From: Symsagittifera roscoffensis
Taxonomy: Eukaryota > Xenacoelomorpha > Acoela > Convolutidae
DNA length: 64,000 nt
Direction: 5' to 3'
NCBI RefSeq assembly: GCF_963678635.1
Contig: NC_087062.1
Location: 744,001 to 808,000, forward strand
Part shown: piece by piece, positions 44,101-52,699 of the stretch
Layout of the letters: each line of letters begins with the position of its first letter
How positions within the stretch are numbered: the first letter of the stretch is position 1
Notes under the pieces: generated by a model
The model's database searches: none
What the model saw: the letters and a program-made list of their open reading frames with translations, nothing else
What the model was told of the DNA's origin: nothing
Translations under genes and position numbers: made by a program

Positions 44101-47100
44101 TACAAATCAGAATTGCCGGCGGCATGGGCTGACATATCTCATGCACTGAGGGGCTTCTACGGACTGGCCGACGTCCTGATTGTATTGGATGAGGTACTCT
44201 TGCTAGAGATATCGAACTTTGCTAGACAACTCAAGTTCAGCCCAGTCATCGGGGACGACCACCCGGCGATAAACCAGTTGACGGCCAGCCTGTGGTTCCG
44301 GAGTATGGATGTGAAAGTCGCAAATTCGACCAGCAGGTCTAGAGGTCCCAGCAACGAGAGAAGAAATGTGGTCGAGACGGAGAAACAGTTAGAATCGATG
44401 AAATATCGCTTGACTCAAGAGAATGGCTGGTGGCCATTCCTGACACCAAGGCTGGAGAACGTCACGAATAAAACGAGGGAGGAAGCACCACTCCTCGTGA
44501 AACAAATCTGGAGTTTTCTAGAGAAGCAACTGGAGCTAGCTGAAACGAGAGACATGACGGTGGCTAGATTTGTCTCGGCCGCCAATGAAGTGACGATTGG
44601 AGGATTTTGGAGAGAGCACGCCAACGGCGAATTGAAGACCAGGAGAGATTACGAGATTCTCAAGTTCTTGAGTCCTTGCTGGGAGAAAGAATTCTTGGCA
44701 GGAGTGTTCGGCACCACGGCGACTATCTTCGGAGCCTTCGTACAGGAGATACTGGGCATGTCCATCAGCCTTCTCTTGGCCCTGTATTTGGTTTACCCCC
44801 GATACTTGTTCAACATGGGCCCAGCATACATGTTTAGTCGAGGAGTGGAGACACTTCGAGTTGATGGGTATCTGGCACTAGTACTCTTGACCCATGGGGA
44901 ATTGGTGTCGTTTCATCGGTTAATGGAATATGGAGAACCTCTGTCTATGGGGAGAGTCCACACGAGCATTGAAACCAGCTCCTACAAGTGTGCCGCAGGG
45001 TTGAAGACACTGCTGGTGCAATACCTCATGATGCAGAATCGATACATGACGGGTGAAGATGAGAACCCAACCTCGAGAGAAGAATGGGAGAAGGCGAACA
45101 GAGGGATGCCTCTGTTGACGGACCTGTGCCTGGCAATGAGGTCGGACCCAATGGGGATAATCCGGGGTCTAGAGGAGGTGGTGACCTGCATCTATGGTCC
45201 AGCAGTGACGTACGCGTTTCCAGATCCCCTGGTGATAACGTATCGTCACTCGGTGACGCACTTGAGTCTCATCAGCGTACTGGATGGTACAGCGCTGAAT
45301 TGGTGTCAGCAGGAGGTGCTCAGGGCGCGTATGAGCAACACGGTACTCTTCGGAAAAGTGAAAGATGCCGAGATGATGGTGTGCAACTTCAGGGGACAAA
45401 TGCAATGTAGAATGGGAGGCAAGCGAGAGGGCCCCATTGAAATGTATCCAAAGTTTTGGAACCTAAACCCATTGACGGCCAACGGACGAGAATTCTTGAG
45501 AATCCCCGCCTGGAAGGAGTGCTTTGCACTAGTCAAGAGGGAGCTGGAGGCCATAATGGAGAAAGAAATCCTACCAGCCACCATGCCTGAGTTCCCGACA
45601 GTCAGGAGGATGACCTTGGGAATGAATAGTCCCTCGGTGGTTCCCTCCATAATGGCGAAGATGATGACGGAGGAAACGCAGAGGCATTTCACGGATGGCT
45701 GGGATCCCCTGTTCATCGGCTACACGGCGGCAGTCTACTTCCACACCAGCGAGATGAAGGTAAAATCGTGGACGACGCAAGCGAAAAAGAGTAGAGGTTC
45801 GCAGCCCCCTGGATATGAGGTGCGGAAAGTCTTGAGGACTCTTGAGAAGGAAGGACTTGAGAATATGCTACCCATATGGGATGATGGCAGGATGATCATG
45901 ATGGAGGGACACGTCGCATTGGTGGACGAGATGAAATTTGCCACGAGAAAATACAAGGCACCCTATGGCTTGGAACAAGTAGAAGTGACACAGGAGGGAA
46001 CAGAACTAGATGCAGCAGGTCAACTGCATGTAGCCCTGACGGAATATAAAAAGCTGGATCCTACGACACCGTCACCACTGTCTGTAGACACGCCTGGAGA
46101 CAAGAGGAGTGGACCCGTTGAGGATCGATTCAAAAGAATTCTCGAGAGAAGAAGAAATGAATCAGAGGAAGAGAGTATGGATGAAACTCTCAGTGAAGCT
46201 GGAGAAGACATGGAGGTGGGGAATACACCTGAACCAGGGCCATCAGGGGAGGAACTCACCACTCAAGAGCTGTTGAAAGACTTGAGCGAAGAGAATTGGG
46301 CAGATACTGCCACACCACCTCTGAACCCGTCCCCGCGGAAGAACCTAGAGTTGCCATTGGCAGGTGAGACCTTCAATATGGGGATGTTACTCTTGAGCTC
46401 GGAGGAAAGGGAGAAGAACACGTTCGAAGGGAACAGGGACATATTCTTGGGATCTCTCGAGGATGACGCTTGGCAGGAATTCCTGGGGGAATTCAATCGA
46501 GAAGTGGGCAGCGAGACGACGCTGGACAAGTTCAAGAAGGAACTGTGGGACGCAGTAGTGAGGTTCGGGGAACCGCTCCTGATAGGAACGGGCCTGGATG
46601 AGAAAGCAAGAAAAGAGCTGCTGAACAAGCTAGTGGAGCTGAGGAACGCACGATCGAAGACTAGAAAAGAGAAATGTGAGGACAGCTCTACTCTGAAACA
46701 AAAAACTGTGGATAAAATGGTTGATGATATAAAAAGGGGTAAGGTTGGGACTAGTAATATGATTAAAAGTACTAATATCCTTAAGGCTCGAGCAGGGGGG
46801 AGGCAAGAGTTGGAAGGAGTGGATGGAGAGGTCGAATCAATGATGATAGCCACAACACCCTCGAGCAGAGATGTGAAGACTCGCAAGAGGAAGAGAGAAG
46901 TGGAAGGATGGGGTAGTCCTTCAGTGGATGCTGTTTCGGAAGGAAACTTGAGAGAGACGGCGCCCATCGTTTTGGCTCGATGCAAGACGGCGGCATACAA
47001 GAACAGCTCGGAGCTCAGGAAACCACTTGAAGTAGAAAAGGAAATAGAGGTTTCCGCCAGTTCGACGTCAGAAGAAGACTTCAAGCCTCAGAAGGTAAAC

Positions 47101-50001
47101 GTGAAGAGAGGTTCAACGAACGGACAGGTAGGGGAAGTGGAGATCGGCAAAGAATGGATCTCGAAGGCACATCAGGACATGGGCAAACAAGTGACGAGTG
47201 ATCCATTGGAGAGGAACAAGACGAGGAACACTTCCCGGACGTGGTGGGTGGCCCTCGAAACATTGAAGGAAATGGAGGACTGCTTGAAGAAGTTGGACAG
47301 TGGAATAGCTCGCAGGCGACGCAATTGGGCCACCCAGCAAAAAGCCGAGGTTAATAAGATAGAGATGGCAAGTCATCTGAAGAGGTCCTGGCAGAGTTTG
47401 TTGAAGGATCATTTTGAAGAGGCGATGAGAACATCCTCATCAGCACCGCCACTAATGGCGAATCCCTTCGTTAGAACTGCGGGACAATTAATGTTCACCT
47501 GGAGTCTGGTGGGAATAGAGTTGGAGACATTGACCTCGTATGACAGGCTGAAGTTGGGAAGCAAGAAGCTAGAGGTGTATCAGGCACTGATGCAACACGT
47601 GGCCAGGGACAATTCAGGCTTGAGCCTGGCTAGAAGAAAAGATGCCACATGTTTCTTGAGATGGACAATGTCAATGATGTCTGATAGCACCATCCTGGCA
47701 TGCCACCAGAGAGCAAGTGGAAGTAAAACCATGGAGAGAAGAGTCTCAACGATCATCTTGAACGTATATCAGAGTACAGGAATAGAGAAAGAAGATGGTT
47801 CCAGACTATCCTTAGAGAACCATCGAAAGCTGGACGAGGTACGGAGGTTCTCTAATAAGAAGTTCGAGGAAGAACATGATGTTCACCGTAACCTGGCCTC
47901 GTCAGAACAGTACTCGAGACTCAGTGAGAAGGGGGAATACCAATATGTGTCTGGAGTGATGGGAATAGCCTACAATCCCTTCTTAGACTCGGAAGCTGGA
48001 GGAGCCCACAGAAACCATGAGGTAGCGGAGCTACTGAAGTTTTGGACAGAAAGAATAATGGAGATAGACGCGGTGGAGAAAGAGGGGCCGAGCCTGGGCC
48101 TGATTCTTGAGAAAGCACCAGAGGTGATAAGCATACCGCGCTCAAACAAGAGAGTTGAAGTGAACATGGGCGGTGGAAATGGCTTGTTAACCACGAACTT
48201 GGGAGTGATATGGAAGCTACTAAGACCCTCCTGGTGTCCACATCCCCATGCGAGTCTAATCGAGGAAACCACCGAGCGAGTGAGGTTAGCACCAACGGAA
48301 GATGAAGATCTGGCGAAGTTGAGTGTGCTACATAAGCTAATCACGCCCCAGATGCAAGAGCCAAGCGAAAGGACGAGCGACCCCGGGTCAGCAAAGAAAT
48401 TGGAGCCGGGTAGCTGTCTGGATTCGACGTGTGGGAACGGAGAGCACATCTGCGATGGACGGTCATGCGTCAGAATACTGTCGTTTCAAAAAGAAGACAT
48501 GGTCACTTGGTTCGAAGACATCACAGAAAGGGAGAAAAGTGAAGTGCAAATAATAGCGGAATGTTACGCGAGAACCACGGTGAATATAGCGACAGCTCTC
48601 GGATTCTTCTCGAGAATGTGTGGTCTGCAGGCACTGGAGAGACTGGAATCTGAACATCATTTAGTGACGGCGTTGAGCGTAGAATCATGGCCCGGGGTGT
48701 TGCAGGTGACTCAAAAACACATCCGGAGCTGGAAGGTTGGTCTTGAGGCGGAAATGGGATTTCCCATGAGCGAAGCTTATGGCTTGCCATTGAACGCGAA
48801 ATCGCTGATAGGGTCAATGATGGCCAACTTGTGCGGAAGTCACTACCCGCTACACATGGCGATGGTGGAAGTGTCCAGCCAGAGAATACTGGTGGACAAG
48901 GCCTTCTCAGTGCCCAAGTGTGTGAGGTTGGCTCGGATGTCGCATCACTCGCACAAGTTGTTGAGAAAAATCAAAGGGACAGTACCAAAAGAATTGAGAG
49001 ATGACTTAAGCGAAATCTGGGGAGAAGATCTTCTGAAGTTGGAAAGAGAAAACACAAGCGATCACGAGAGACAAAACGTGATCGGGAAACCTGTGGGAAG
49101 TACTCCGAACCTGGAAGACAACGACACGATGCACGAGAAAATGATGGAGCTTGAGCCTCTCTTGGAAGCCTCAGGGGAGCGTAATCTCAGGAGCATTGAG
49201 ATCTCTCATGGGGAATGCCCATGCCACTGTTTGGCACAAACGGTGTGGTATCCAGATCACAAGAACCTTTGCCTGGTGTGGGATGTGGAAGAGATTCGGT
49301 CGATCGGACTACCGGATCACCGGCAGAAGGTGACGCTCTTGGTAGTGAGTACGATGTTAGCTCTGAGATGGATAGAAGAGAATATAACGAAGTATCGGGA
49401 GGCAACGACGCCAACGGCTGAGTCAATATACGCGATAGACTACAGCAGGAGACTCGAGTTGTTTGAGACTGCGTGCAAAGTATTCGCCATACCGACGGAA
49501 GTCAGGCACGTATGGAGTCGCTTGAGGTACTTTCCATGGTTTCGGGCGACACTGACGTCTTGGTTGTACATGACAACGAAAGATCACATGAGAAAACATC
49601 AAAAAGAGTATCGACAGTTCCAGGCCGAGATTGGGCCGGAAGCTTTCAAGAGACCCCTGCTAACCCATCGTAATGCGATCACGACAGGATGGAAAAGAGT
49701 GGGTAAGATGTCTAGAGACAATACCAAAGCGAGGGAGTCGATACTAGAGGAAGACCTGGCGAAGAAAGTGAGCTTGAGCCTGCACAACTCCTTTTGCTTG
49801 AACCGAGAAGCTAGGGTGAAGGCACTACCCAACCAAGCAAAGAGATTGCAGGAGCAGAGAGAATGGATGCGATCCTATGAACAGCTGAAGGCTTGGGAGG
49901 AGATTGTGATTAGTTCCGATGATGAAGAGGAACTGTTGAGACAGTTTGCCGCATCTAGCACTTCAGGATGCAGTACCTCCAAGGCGAAGAGCACGAGATG
50001 A
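41122..50001 (+). CDS. Giant third ORF of the LTR element: coiled coil plus SGNH/GDSL hydrolase, otherwise unknown
   Basis: An uninterrupted frame of 2,959 codons from ATG 41122. Residues about 150-250 form a charged coiled coil (KANLDRDQAKLDREKLQLER). Residues about 408-590 are an SGNH/GDSL hydrolase: block I GDS 415-417, block III GTND 464-467, block V DGTH 560-563, giving a Ser417/Asp560/His563 triad. A second region, about 833-1060, has the same plan in degenerate form: AGSDF 840-844, AGMND 890-894, DDHP 1045-1048. A hydrophobic stretch near 1195-1230 could be a membrane segment. Acidic linkers (about 1680-1760) and basic segments (KTRKRKREVEG) follow. Cys-rich patches occur near 2432 (CLDSTCGNGEHICDGRSC) and 2699 (CPCHC). 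SGNH enzymes are esterases or lipases, and some viral receptor-destroying esterases share the fold; a similar role here is speculation. No signal peptide is evident. It sits where env normally lies. I do not recognise the remaining 1,900 residues. Confidence 0.85.
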   Translation: MADRFWNSVPAALKKPTLDELYRRLRDLDYTQIDERMAVMLNAILQLEDQGECRESATEAVLMVGYTTEGISNREQTRWLSWNADGGVRGFDLARNPGLSNNTEHGAGEFPLPTRPTARSTGQSSSKVPSMSRAQQTTEAYPDLGVLKKELEKALKERNKANLDRDQAKLDREKLQLERDQAVDERDQTSKLLEMLRAEHQQELRVRENVANRDQLKSELERIEQRQRELDAQKGARSNERVVTSSRPESRMEVDEAPRARGRFNLDREAREHMSEGLEVWIPNDVTPSLRNLETQPVRPLMDVVLPGYTPTSTSSGSQVSGASSRLKELGEKLQQQSRERSTRPELPPTWREQPVRNVVIASYKKNTEGNYHRHNRLDWSAEQGARRDCFHDAAWVEYLAPPRVPEGAVHLIIGDSLVRVLTQIRSHWQTGVLSFAGAATPQMLATLDMLGMTKVYTVTLMVGTNDVSRGEARKVARLCDKMSCLLEELRIQMDPILLTVCTVPYNMMFDQHALEMNQKVRSLNKMIRDIHRKSVLPLRLLDIAERMEKKGFPEDTSKDGTHFDRPRGAEWLNDVFQEHINTLEADLLETAQFTLGPPPNPPFLASRALAGRLGARVDTRDSSRSNQTRLQSATPMESEEVESSTLPGSAMSSVVVADGRREKKSMETARLRYPEKVKELDLESLECRRELAETLGIERVSHEDLNRHHCIDWLKAHEAHFSRAKLMETTDLTGIPTKTIMGPINYRPLKLLGGPGLITEPPKHRTGIARIRLATPAQLKVVDKLLNPGGMELPDAAYEGPKLAEDPRYGKPCGGTQLAKTLAVYDRADPAAARVVIVAGSDFEGTSPKLFWPETLVYSLPGAELNQMLTLVVAIKSEMPCEPELLMFAGMNDHLHAMGLLEQLKGKEIPTSRKIWEAIQALFAAMNEVQENVASRFGSKTKVVFTTSPGYANMPPALQFVYAVLILIAEGSEWRILMAAPNRELEPLNLRLYKSELPAAWADISHALRGFYGLADVLIVLDEVLLLEISNFARQLKFSPVIGDDHPAINQLTASLWFRSMDVKVANSTSRSRGPSNERRNVVETEKQLESMKYRLTQENGWWPFLTPRLENVTNKTREEAPLLVKQIWSFLEKQLELAETRDMTVARFVSAANEVTIGGFWREHANGELKTRRDYEILKFLSPCWEKEFLAGVFGTTATIFGAFVQEILGMSISLLLALYLVYPRYLFNMGPAYMFSRGVETLRVDGYLALVLLTHGELVSFHRLMEYGEPLSMGRVHTSIETSSYKCAAGLKTLLVQYLMMQNRYMTGEDENPTSREEWEKANRGMPLLTDLCLAMRSDPMGIIRGLEEVVTCIYGPAVTYAFPDPLVITYRHSVTHLSLISVLDGTALNWCQQEVLRARMSNTVLFGKVKDAEMMVCNFRGQMQCRMGGKREGPIEMYPKFWNLNPLTANGREFLRIPAWKECFALVKRELEAIMEKEILPATMPEFPTVRRMTLGMNSPSVVPSIMAKMMTEETQRHFTDGWDPLFIGYTAAVYFHTSEMKVKSWTTQAKKSRGSQPPGYEVRKVLRTLEKEGLENMLPIWDDGRMIMMEGHVALVDEMKFATRKYKAPYGLEQVEVTQEGTELDAAGQLHVALTEYKKLDPTTPSPLSVDTPGDKRSGPVEDRFKRILERRRNESEEESMDETLSEAGEDMEVGNTPEPGPSGEELTTQELLKDLSEENWADTATPPLNPSPRKNLELPLAGETFNMGMLLLSSEEREKNTFEGNRDIFLGSLEDDAWQEFLGEFNREVGSETTLDKFKKELWDAVVRFGEPLLIGTGLDEKARKELLNKLVELRNARSKTRKEKCEDSSTLKQKTVDKMVDDIKRGKVGTSNMIKSTNILKARAGGRQELEGVDGEVESMMIATTPSSRDVKTRKRKREVEGWGSPSVDAVSEGNLRETAPIVLARCKTAAYKNSSELRKPLEVEKEIEVSASSTSEEDFKPQKVNVKRGSTNGQVGEVEIGKEWISKAHQDMGKQVTSDPLERNKTRNTSRTWWVALETLKEMEDCLKKLDSGIARRRRNWATQQKAEVNKIEMASHLKRSWQSLLKDHFEEAMRTSSSAPPLMANPFVRTAGQLMFTWSLVGIELETLTSYDRLKLGSKKLEVYQALMQHVARDNSGLSLARRKDATCFLRWTMSMMSDSTILACHQRASGSKTMERRVSTIILNVYQSTGIEKEDGSRLSLENHRKLDEVRRFSNKKFEEEHDVHRNLASSEQYSRLSEKGEYQYVSGVMGIAYNPFLDSEAGGAHRNHEVAELLKFWTERIMEIDAVEKEGPSLGLILEKAPEVISIPRSNKRVEVNMGGGNGLLTTNLGVIWKLLRPSWCPHPHASLIEETTERVRLAPTEDEDLAKLSVLHKLITPQMQEPSERTSDPGSAKKLEPGSCLDSTCGNGEHICDGRSCVRILSFQKEDMVTWFEDITEREKSEVQIIAECYARTTVNIATALGFFSRMCGLQALERLESEHHLVTALSVESWPGVLQVTQKHIRSWKVGLEAEMGFPMSEAYGLPLNAKSLIGSMMANLCGSHYPLHMAMVEVSSQRILVDKAFSVPKCVRLARMSHHSHKLLRKIKGTVPKELRDDLSEIWGEDLLKLERENTSDHERQNVIGKPVGSTPNLEDNDTMHEKMMELEPLLEASGERNLRSIEISHGECPCHCLAQTVWYPDHKNLCLVWDVEEIRSIGLPDHRQKVTLLVVSTMLALRWIEENITKYREATTPTAESIYAIDYSRRLELFETACKVFAIPTEVRHVWSRLRYFPWFRATLTSWLYMTTKDHMRKHQKEYRQFQAEIGPEAFKRPLLTHRNAITTGWKRVGKMSRDNTKARESILEEDLAKKVSLSLHNSFCLNREARVKALPNQAKRLQEQREWMRSYEQLKAWEEIVISSDDEEELLRQFAASSTSGCSTSKAKSTR

Positions 50002-50030
50002 ATGGGCAAATCGGATGGATCTTGAGTCTT

Positions 50031-50045
50031 GAGAGGGAAGGGGGG
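50031..50045 (+). promoter_or_regulatory. Candidate polypurine tract
   Basis: GAGAGGGAAGGGGGG, an all-purine run 30 bases after the third-frame stop, is the best candidate for the primer of plus-strand DNA synthesis. If correct, the 3' LTR begins right after it and is about 1.3 kb long. Confidence 0.5.
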
Positions 50046-51349
50046 CTTGAGCGTGGATCCGAGTGAAACTTGGATTCACGAAAAAGAAATTTTAACAAAG
50101 CAAATATTGTTACTAATATACTATATTTATTATATAAATCGAAATGCTGCATGACAATTTCCTGATTGAATAGGACAAAAGAGATTTTAAAATGATTGGC
50201 TTGAAAAGCGAAAATTCAAGGGTGCAGGTGTATGCAGATTTTGGTTGCTGTTTAGCAATAGTGTGAAAATTTTAAATGGCTGTGAATTTTGGGGTGTAGA
50301 TAAGCTTAAGTCTGCTGCAAACTTCTGTAAATGACCACTGGCACTGTATCTTGAGCAACACTCGGTTTTTCTGGGACTCACTGGCAGAAGACAGCGCGCG
50401 ATGAGGACATCGATCTCGAGTCCGGGGAGTATGTGCCAGTCGGTCATATTTGGAAGTTTGACCTTGAGAGAAGCAAAAAACACTTGATTTTGGAGTGAAA
50501 TTTAATTTTTCAAAATTTCGAATGGAACCTGTCATGCACGATTTTCTCGCGAGAACTGAAAATCAGAAAAAGAGATCAGAACAATTTCAGAACAATTGAG
50601 TCGAAAACGCGGGAAAGTCGCAAGAAAAAGCAGTAGGAAATTGCTATTCGCAATTTCCATCACTATAATAATCGAGAGTAGAGCTGTCCCATCTGTGACA
50701 GAGACGAGAGCATTCCCTCGAATTGGATCATAACGACTGGAGTATTGTTCGGAACTGGACTAGAGTGAACCTTCGGTGGAAAGGTGGACAGCTTGAGTGT
50801 CCCAATGGTTCACGAGAACTTACAGTCTAGAGAAAAAACTTATTCTTATTATTAAAACTGACCAACATTAAACTCATTTAGTTACGTTATTTAATTCTTG
50901 AGTTAGTTACCGACTGGATTATTTCCCACTTCTTGAGCGTGCTACTATGTGAGTACAAATTTAAATTCCTAGAGTGTGTTTTATGATTGTTATGTTGAGG
51001 TAAGGCGAGTTTTAGGTTGATCCACCTGAAATGGATCAAAGTTCCACTGTCTAATAAAAAAAAGCAACTTAACGGATTGTTCCAACCCGGTTTTTAACGG
51101 CGTTCATGTATTTTGGGTATCTAGAGACCTAAGTATGGGGACGTTTCTAATTCTAGAGTGGGGGGATATTTTAGTAGTAGCCTTTAAGCTGTAACGGGTC
51201 GTAGTCTCATGTCACAAGCGAACCGAACTGGCTCCGACCGTTCTTGAGGTAGAAAAACACAAGAGATAGTGTCCCTGACCCTTGAGCCAGTGGTTATAGG
51301 GCCTATTTTTCTTAAGCCTCATGTGTGACTGCAGTAGACGAATGTTACA
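50046..51349 (+). repeat. 3' LTR (left boundary inferred)
   Basis: The part from 50838 to 51349 is nearly identical to the visible 5' LTR and ends TGTTACA. The left boundary is placed after the polypurine tract; the corresponding part of the 5' LTR is lost in the gap, so it cannot be verified. Within the inferred U3 lies the left arm of an inverted repeat (50436-50832). The core copy carries the same GTGAGT donor-like site, at 50949. Confidence 0.6.
50436..50832 (+). repeat. Inverted repeat, left arm (in 3' LTR region)
   Basis: Reverse complement of 51352-51765. Matching blocks include CGAATGGAACCTGTCATGCA, CGATTTTCTCGCGAGAACTG and GGTTCACGAGAACTT. Several substitutions and indels separate the arms in their middle parts. 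The arms flank about 520 bp that match the 5' LTR. Confidence 0.85.
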
Positions 51350-51351
51350 TT

Positions 51352-51765
51352 ACTCTAGACTGCAAGTTCTCGTGAACCATTGGGACACTCTAGCTGTCCA
51401 CCTTTCCACCGAAGGTTCACTCTGGTCCAGTCAATAATAGTATTCCAATCGTAATAATCCAACTCGTGGGTATGCTCTCGTCTCTGTTTCAGATGGGACA
51501 GCTCTACTCTAGGTTATTATTGCTTTCGAAATTGCGAATAGCAATTTCCCACCGATTTTTCTAGCAACTTTCCCGCGATTGTTCCTCAATTGTTCTGAAA
51601 TTGTTCTGAAATTGTTCTGATCTCTTTTTCTGATTTTCAGTTCTCGCGAGAAAATCGTGCATGACAGGTTCCATTCGAAATTTTGAAAAATTAAATTTCA
51701 CTCAAAAATCAAGTGTTTTTTTGCTTCTCTCAAGGTCAAACTTCCAAATATGACCGACTGGCACA
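51352..51765 (-). repeat. Inverted repeat, right arm: diverged reverse copy of the LTR U3-like region
   Basis: Begins two bases after the LTR end (CTCTAGACTGCAAG...) and runs to ...GACCGACTGGCAC at 51765, where similarity to the left arm stops. It is most simply a fragment of a related LTR inserted in the opposite direction; a fold-back rearrangement is the alternative. Confidence 0.75.
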
Positions 51766-52160
51766 AAATAAGACCGTTAATCCTCTGAAGCTGCCAATCC
51801 TCCCACTAAACTTCCTATTAATTATCGATTTCGTCATGCATTTTGACCGTCATTCTGGTCGAATCTCACAAAATTGTAACACGTTCGATGACCCGTTTTT
51901 AGTTTTTGGGCGAATATTAATTTGATTTTGTGATGAATATTGTTTTTCACGCTTTTTCTAAGTTTGAGTAATTTATAGTTATTAGTAAGATTTATAAACC
52001 TGATGGTGCACTAAAAACGTGCGAAAACGTTTGTTTAATTTACAATTTGATCGTATTTGGTATAAATTCTATTTGTATGAGTGCAATTAAATTTATTGTT
52101 GCAATTTTGTCCAAAAGTTAGAATAGTAAGTTTTTTTTTTCAGGTAGAGTTGAGTTATAA
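51766..52160 (+). other. Upstream region of gle1
   Basis: AT-rich, no gene. A TATA-like block (GTATAAATT, near 52060) lies about 100 bases before the ATG. A perfect acceptor, ten T followed by CAG ending at 52143, lies 17 bases before the ATG, so the mature mRNA probably starts its last leader exon (or a trans-spliced leader junction) at 52144. Confidence 0.5.
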
Positions 52161-52466
52161 ATGGATGCGAGTGTGATTGAGGCATTACATAAATCTCGTT
52201 TTGGTAAGTTGCACTACAACGCCAATGAAGACATCAGTTTCCTCTTCAACCGTCTTTCAGTTCAAACTAGGCAACCGACCAGTGGAGCAAGTCGAAATAG
52301 GAAATCTTTGGAGAGTCATGCTGCTGCAGCACAAACACAGACCGAATTTATACCAAATTCTTTTGCTGGGAAAGTTGAACACGTTCTTAACCCTGATAGA
52401 GACCGAAATTGGTGTTCGGAAACGCGACGGAGGCGAAACATGGCGTCAGTGAAACAGCAGTATGAG
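52161..52466 (+). CDS. gle1: gle1 exon 1 (N-terminus of the mRNA-export factor GLE1)
   Basis: The exon encodes 102 residues from ATG 52161 (AAATGG context). The start, VIEALHKSRFGKLHY, resembles the beginning of animal GLE1 proteins, where a similar short motif precedes a variable region. It ends in KQQYE at GAG|GTATGA, a good donor, in phase 0. The next exon also starts in phase 0 and continues a charged coiled coil, so the join is natural. GLE1 acts at the cytoplasmic face of the nuclear pore, where with inositol hexakisphosphate it activates the DEAD-box helicase DBP5 to release exported mRNPs. The assignment of this exon rests on the N-terminal motif, phase match and position, and is less certain than the later exons. 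Confidence 0.6.
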
Positions 52467-52699
52467 GTATGAATGAAGTCCAAATGGGAGAAGTATAGAT
52501 AATATTTCGATAGACTGGAGCATCAGGACTAAAATGAAGTGTATCTATAGTTAATGTCAAATTGTTGGCAATATCTTTTTCGGTCAAGGAATCTCCACGA
52601 AGTTAACTAACCTAAAACGCTCACATCGACGTTGGATTTCATTTTATCACTGATTTCAACACGTAGAAACTTACCGAAAAATCACCTAATCTATCTATC

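Larger units (their letters stand above)
29017..51349 (+). mobile_element. Giant Ty3/gypsy-type LTR retrotransposon (over 22 kb)
   Basis: The 5' LTR (visible part 29017-29517) and the sequence at 50838-51349 are nearly identical over about 500 bp. Between them lie a 2.3-kb leader, a fused Gag-Pol with domain order Gag, two zinc knuckles, protease, reverse transcriptase, RNase H and integrase (Ty3/gypsy order), a macrodomain-like tail, and a third frame of 2,959 codons. The left end is cut by the gap. The element is far longer than the usual 5-8 kb. Visible damage is one in-frame stop and one frameshift, both in pol; the third frame is intact, so insertion was probably recent. Base composition is more GC-rich than the surrounding host DNA. 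Confidence 0.9.

Noticed and set aside
41122-50001. Third frame as a classical env glycoprotein
   Set aside because: No signal peptide, no furin-like site with fusion peptide, and only one weak internal membrane segment near residue 1200.
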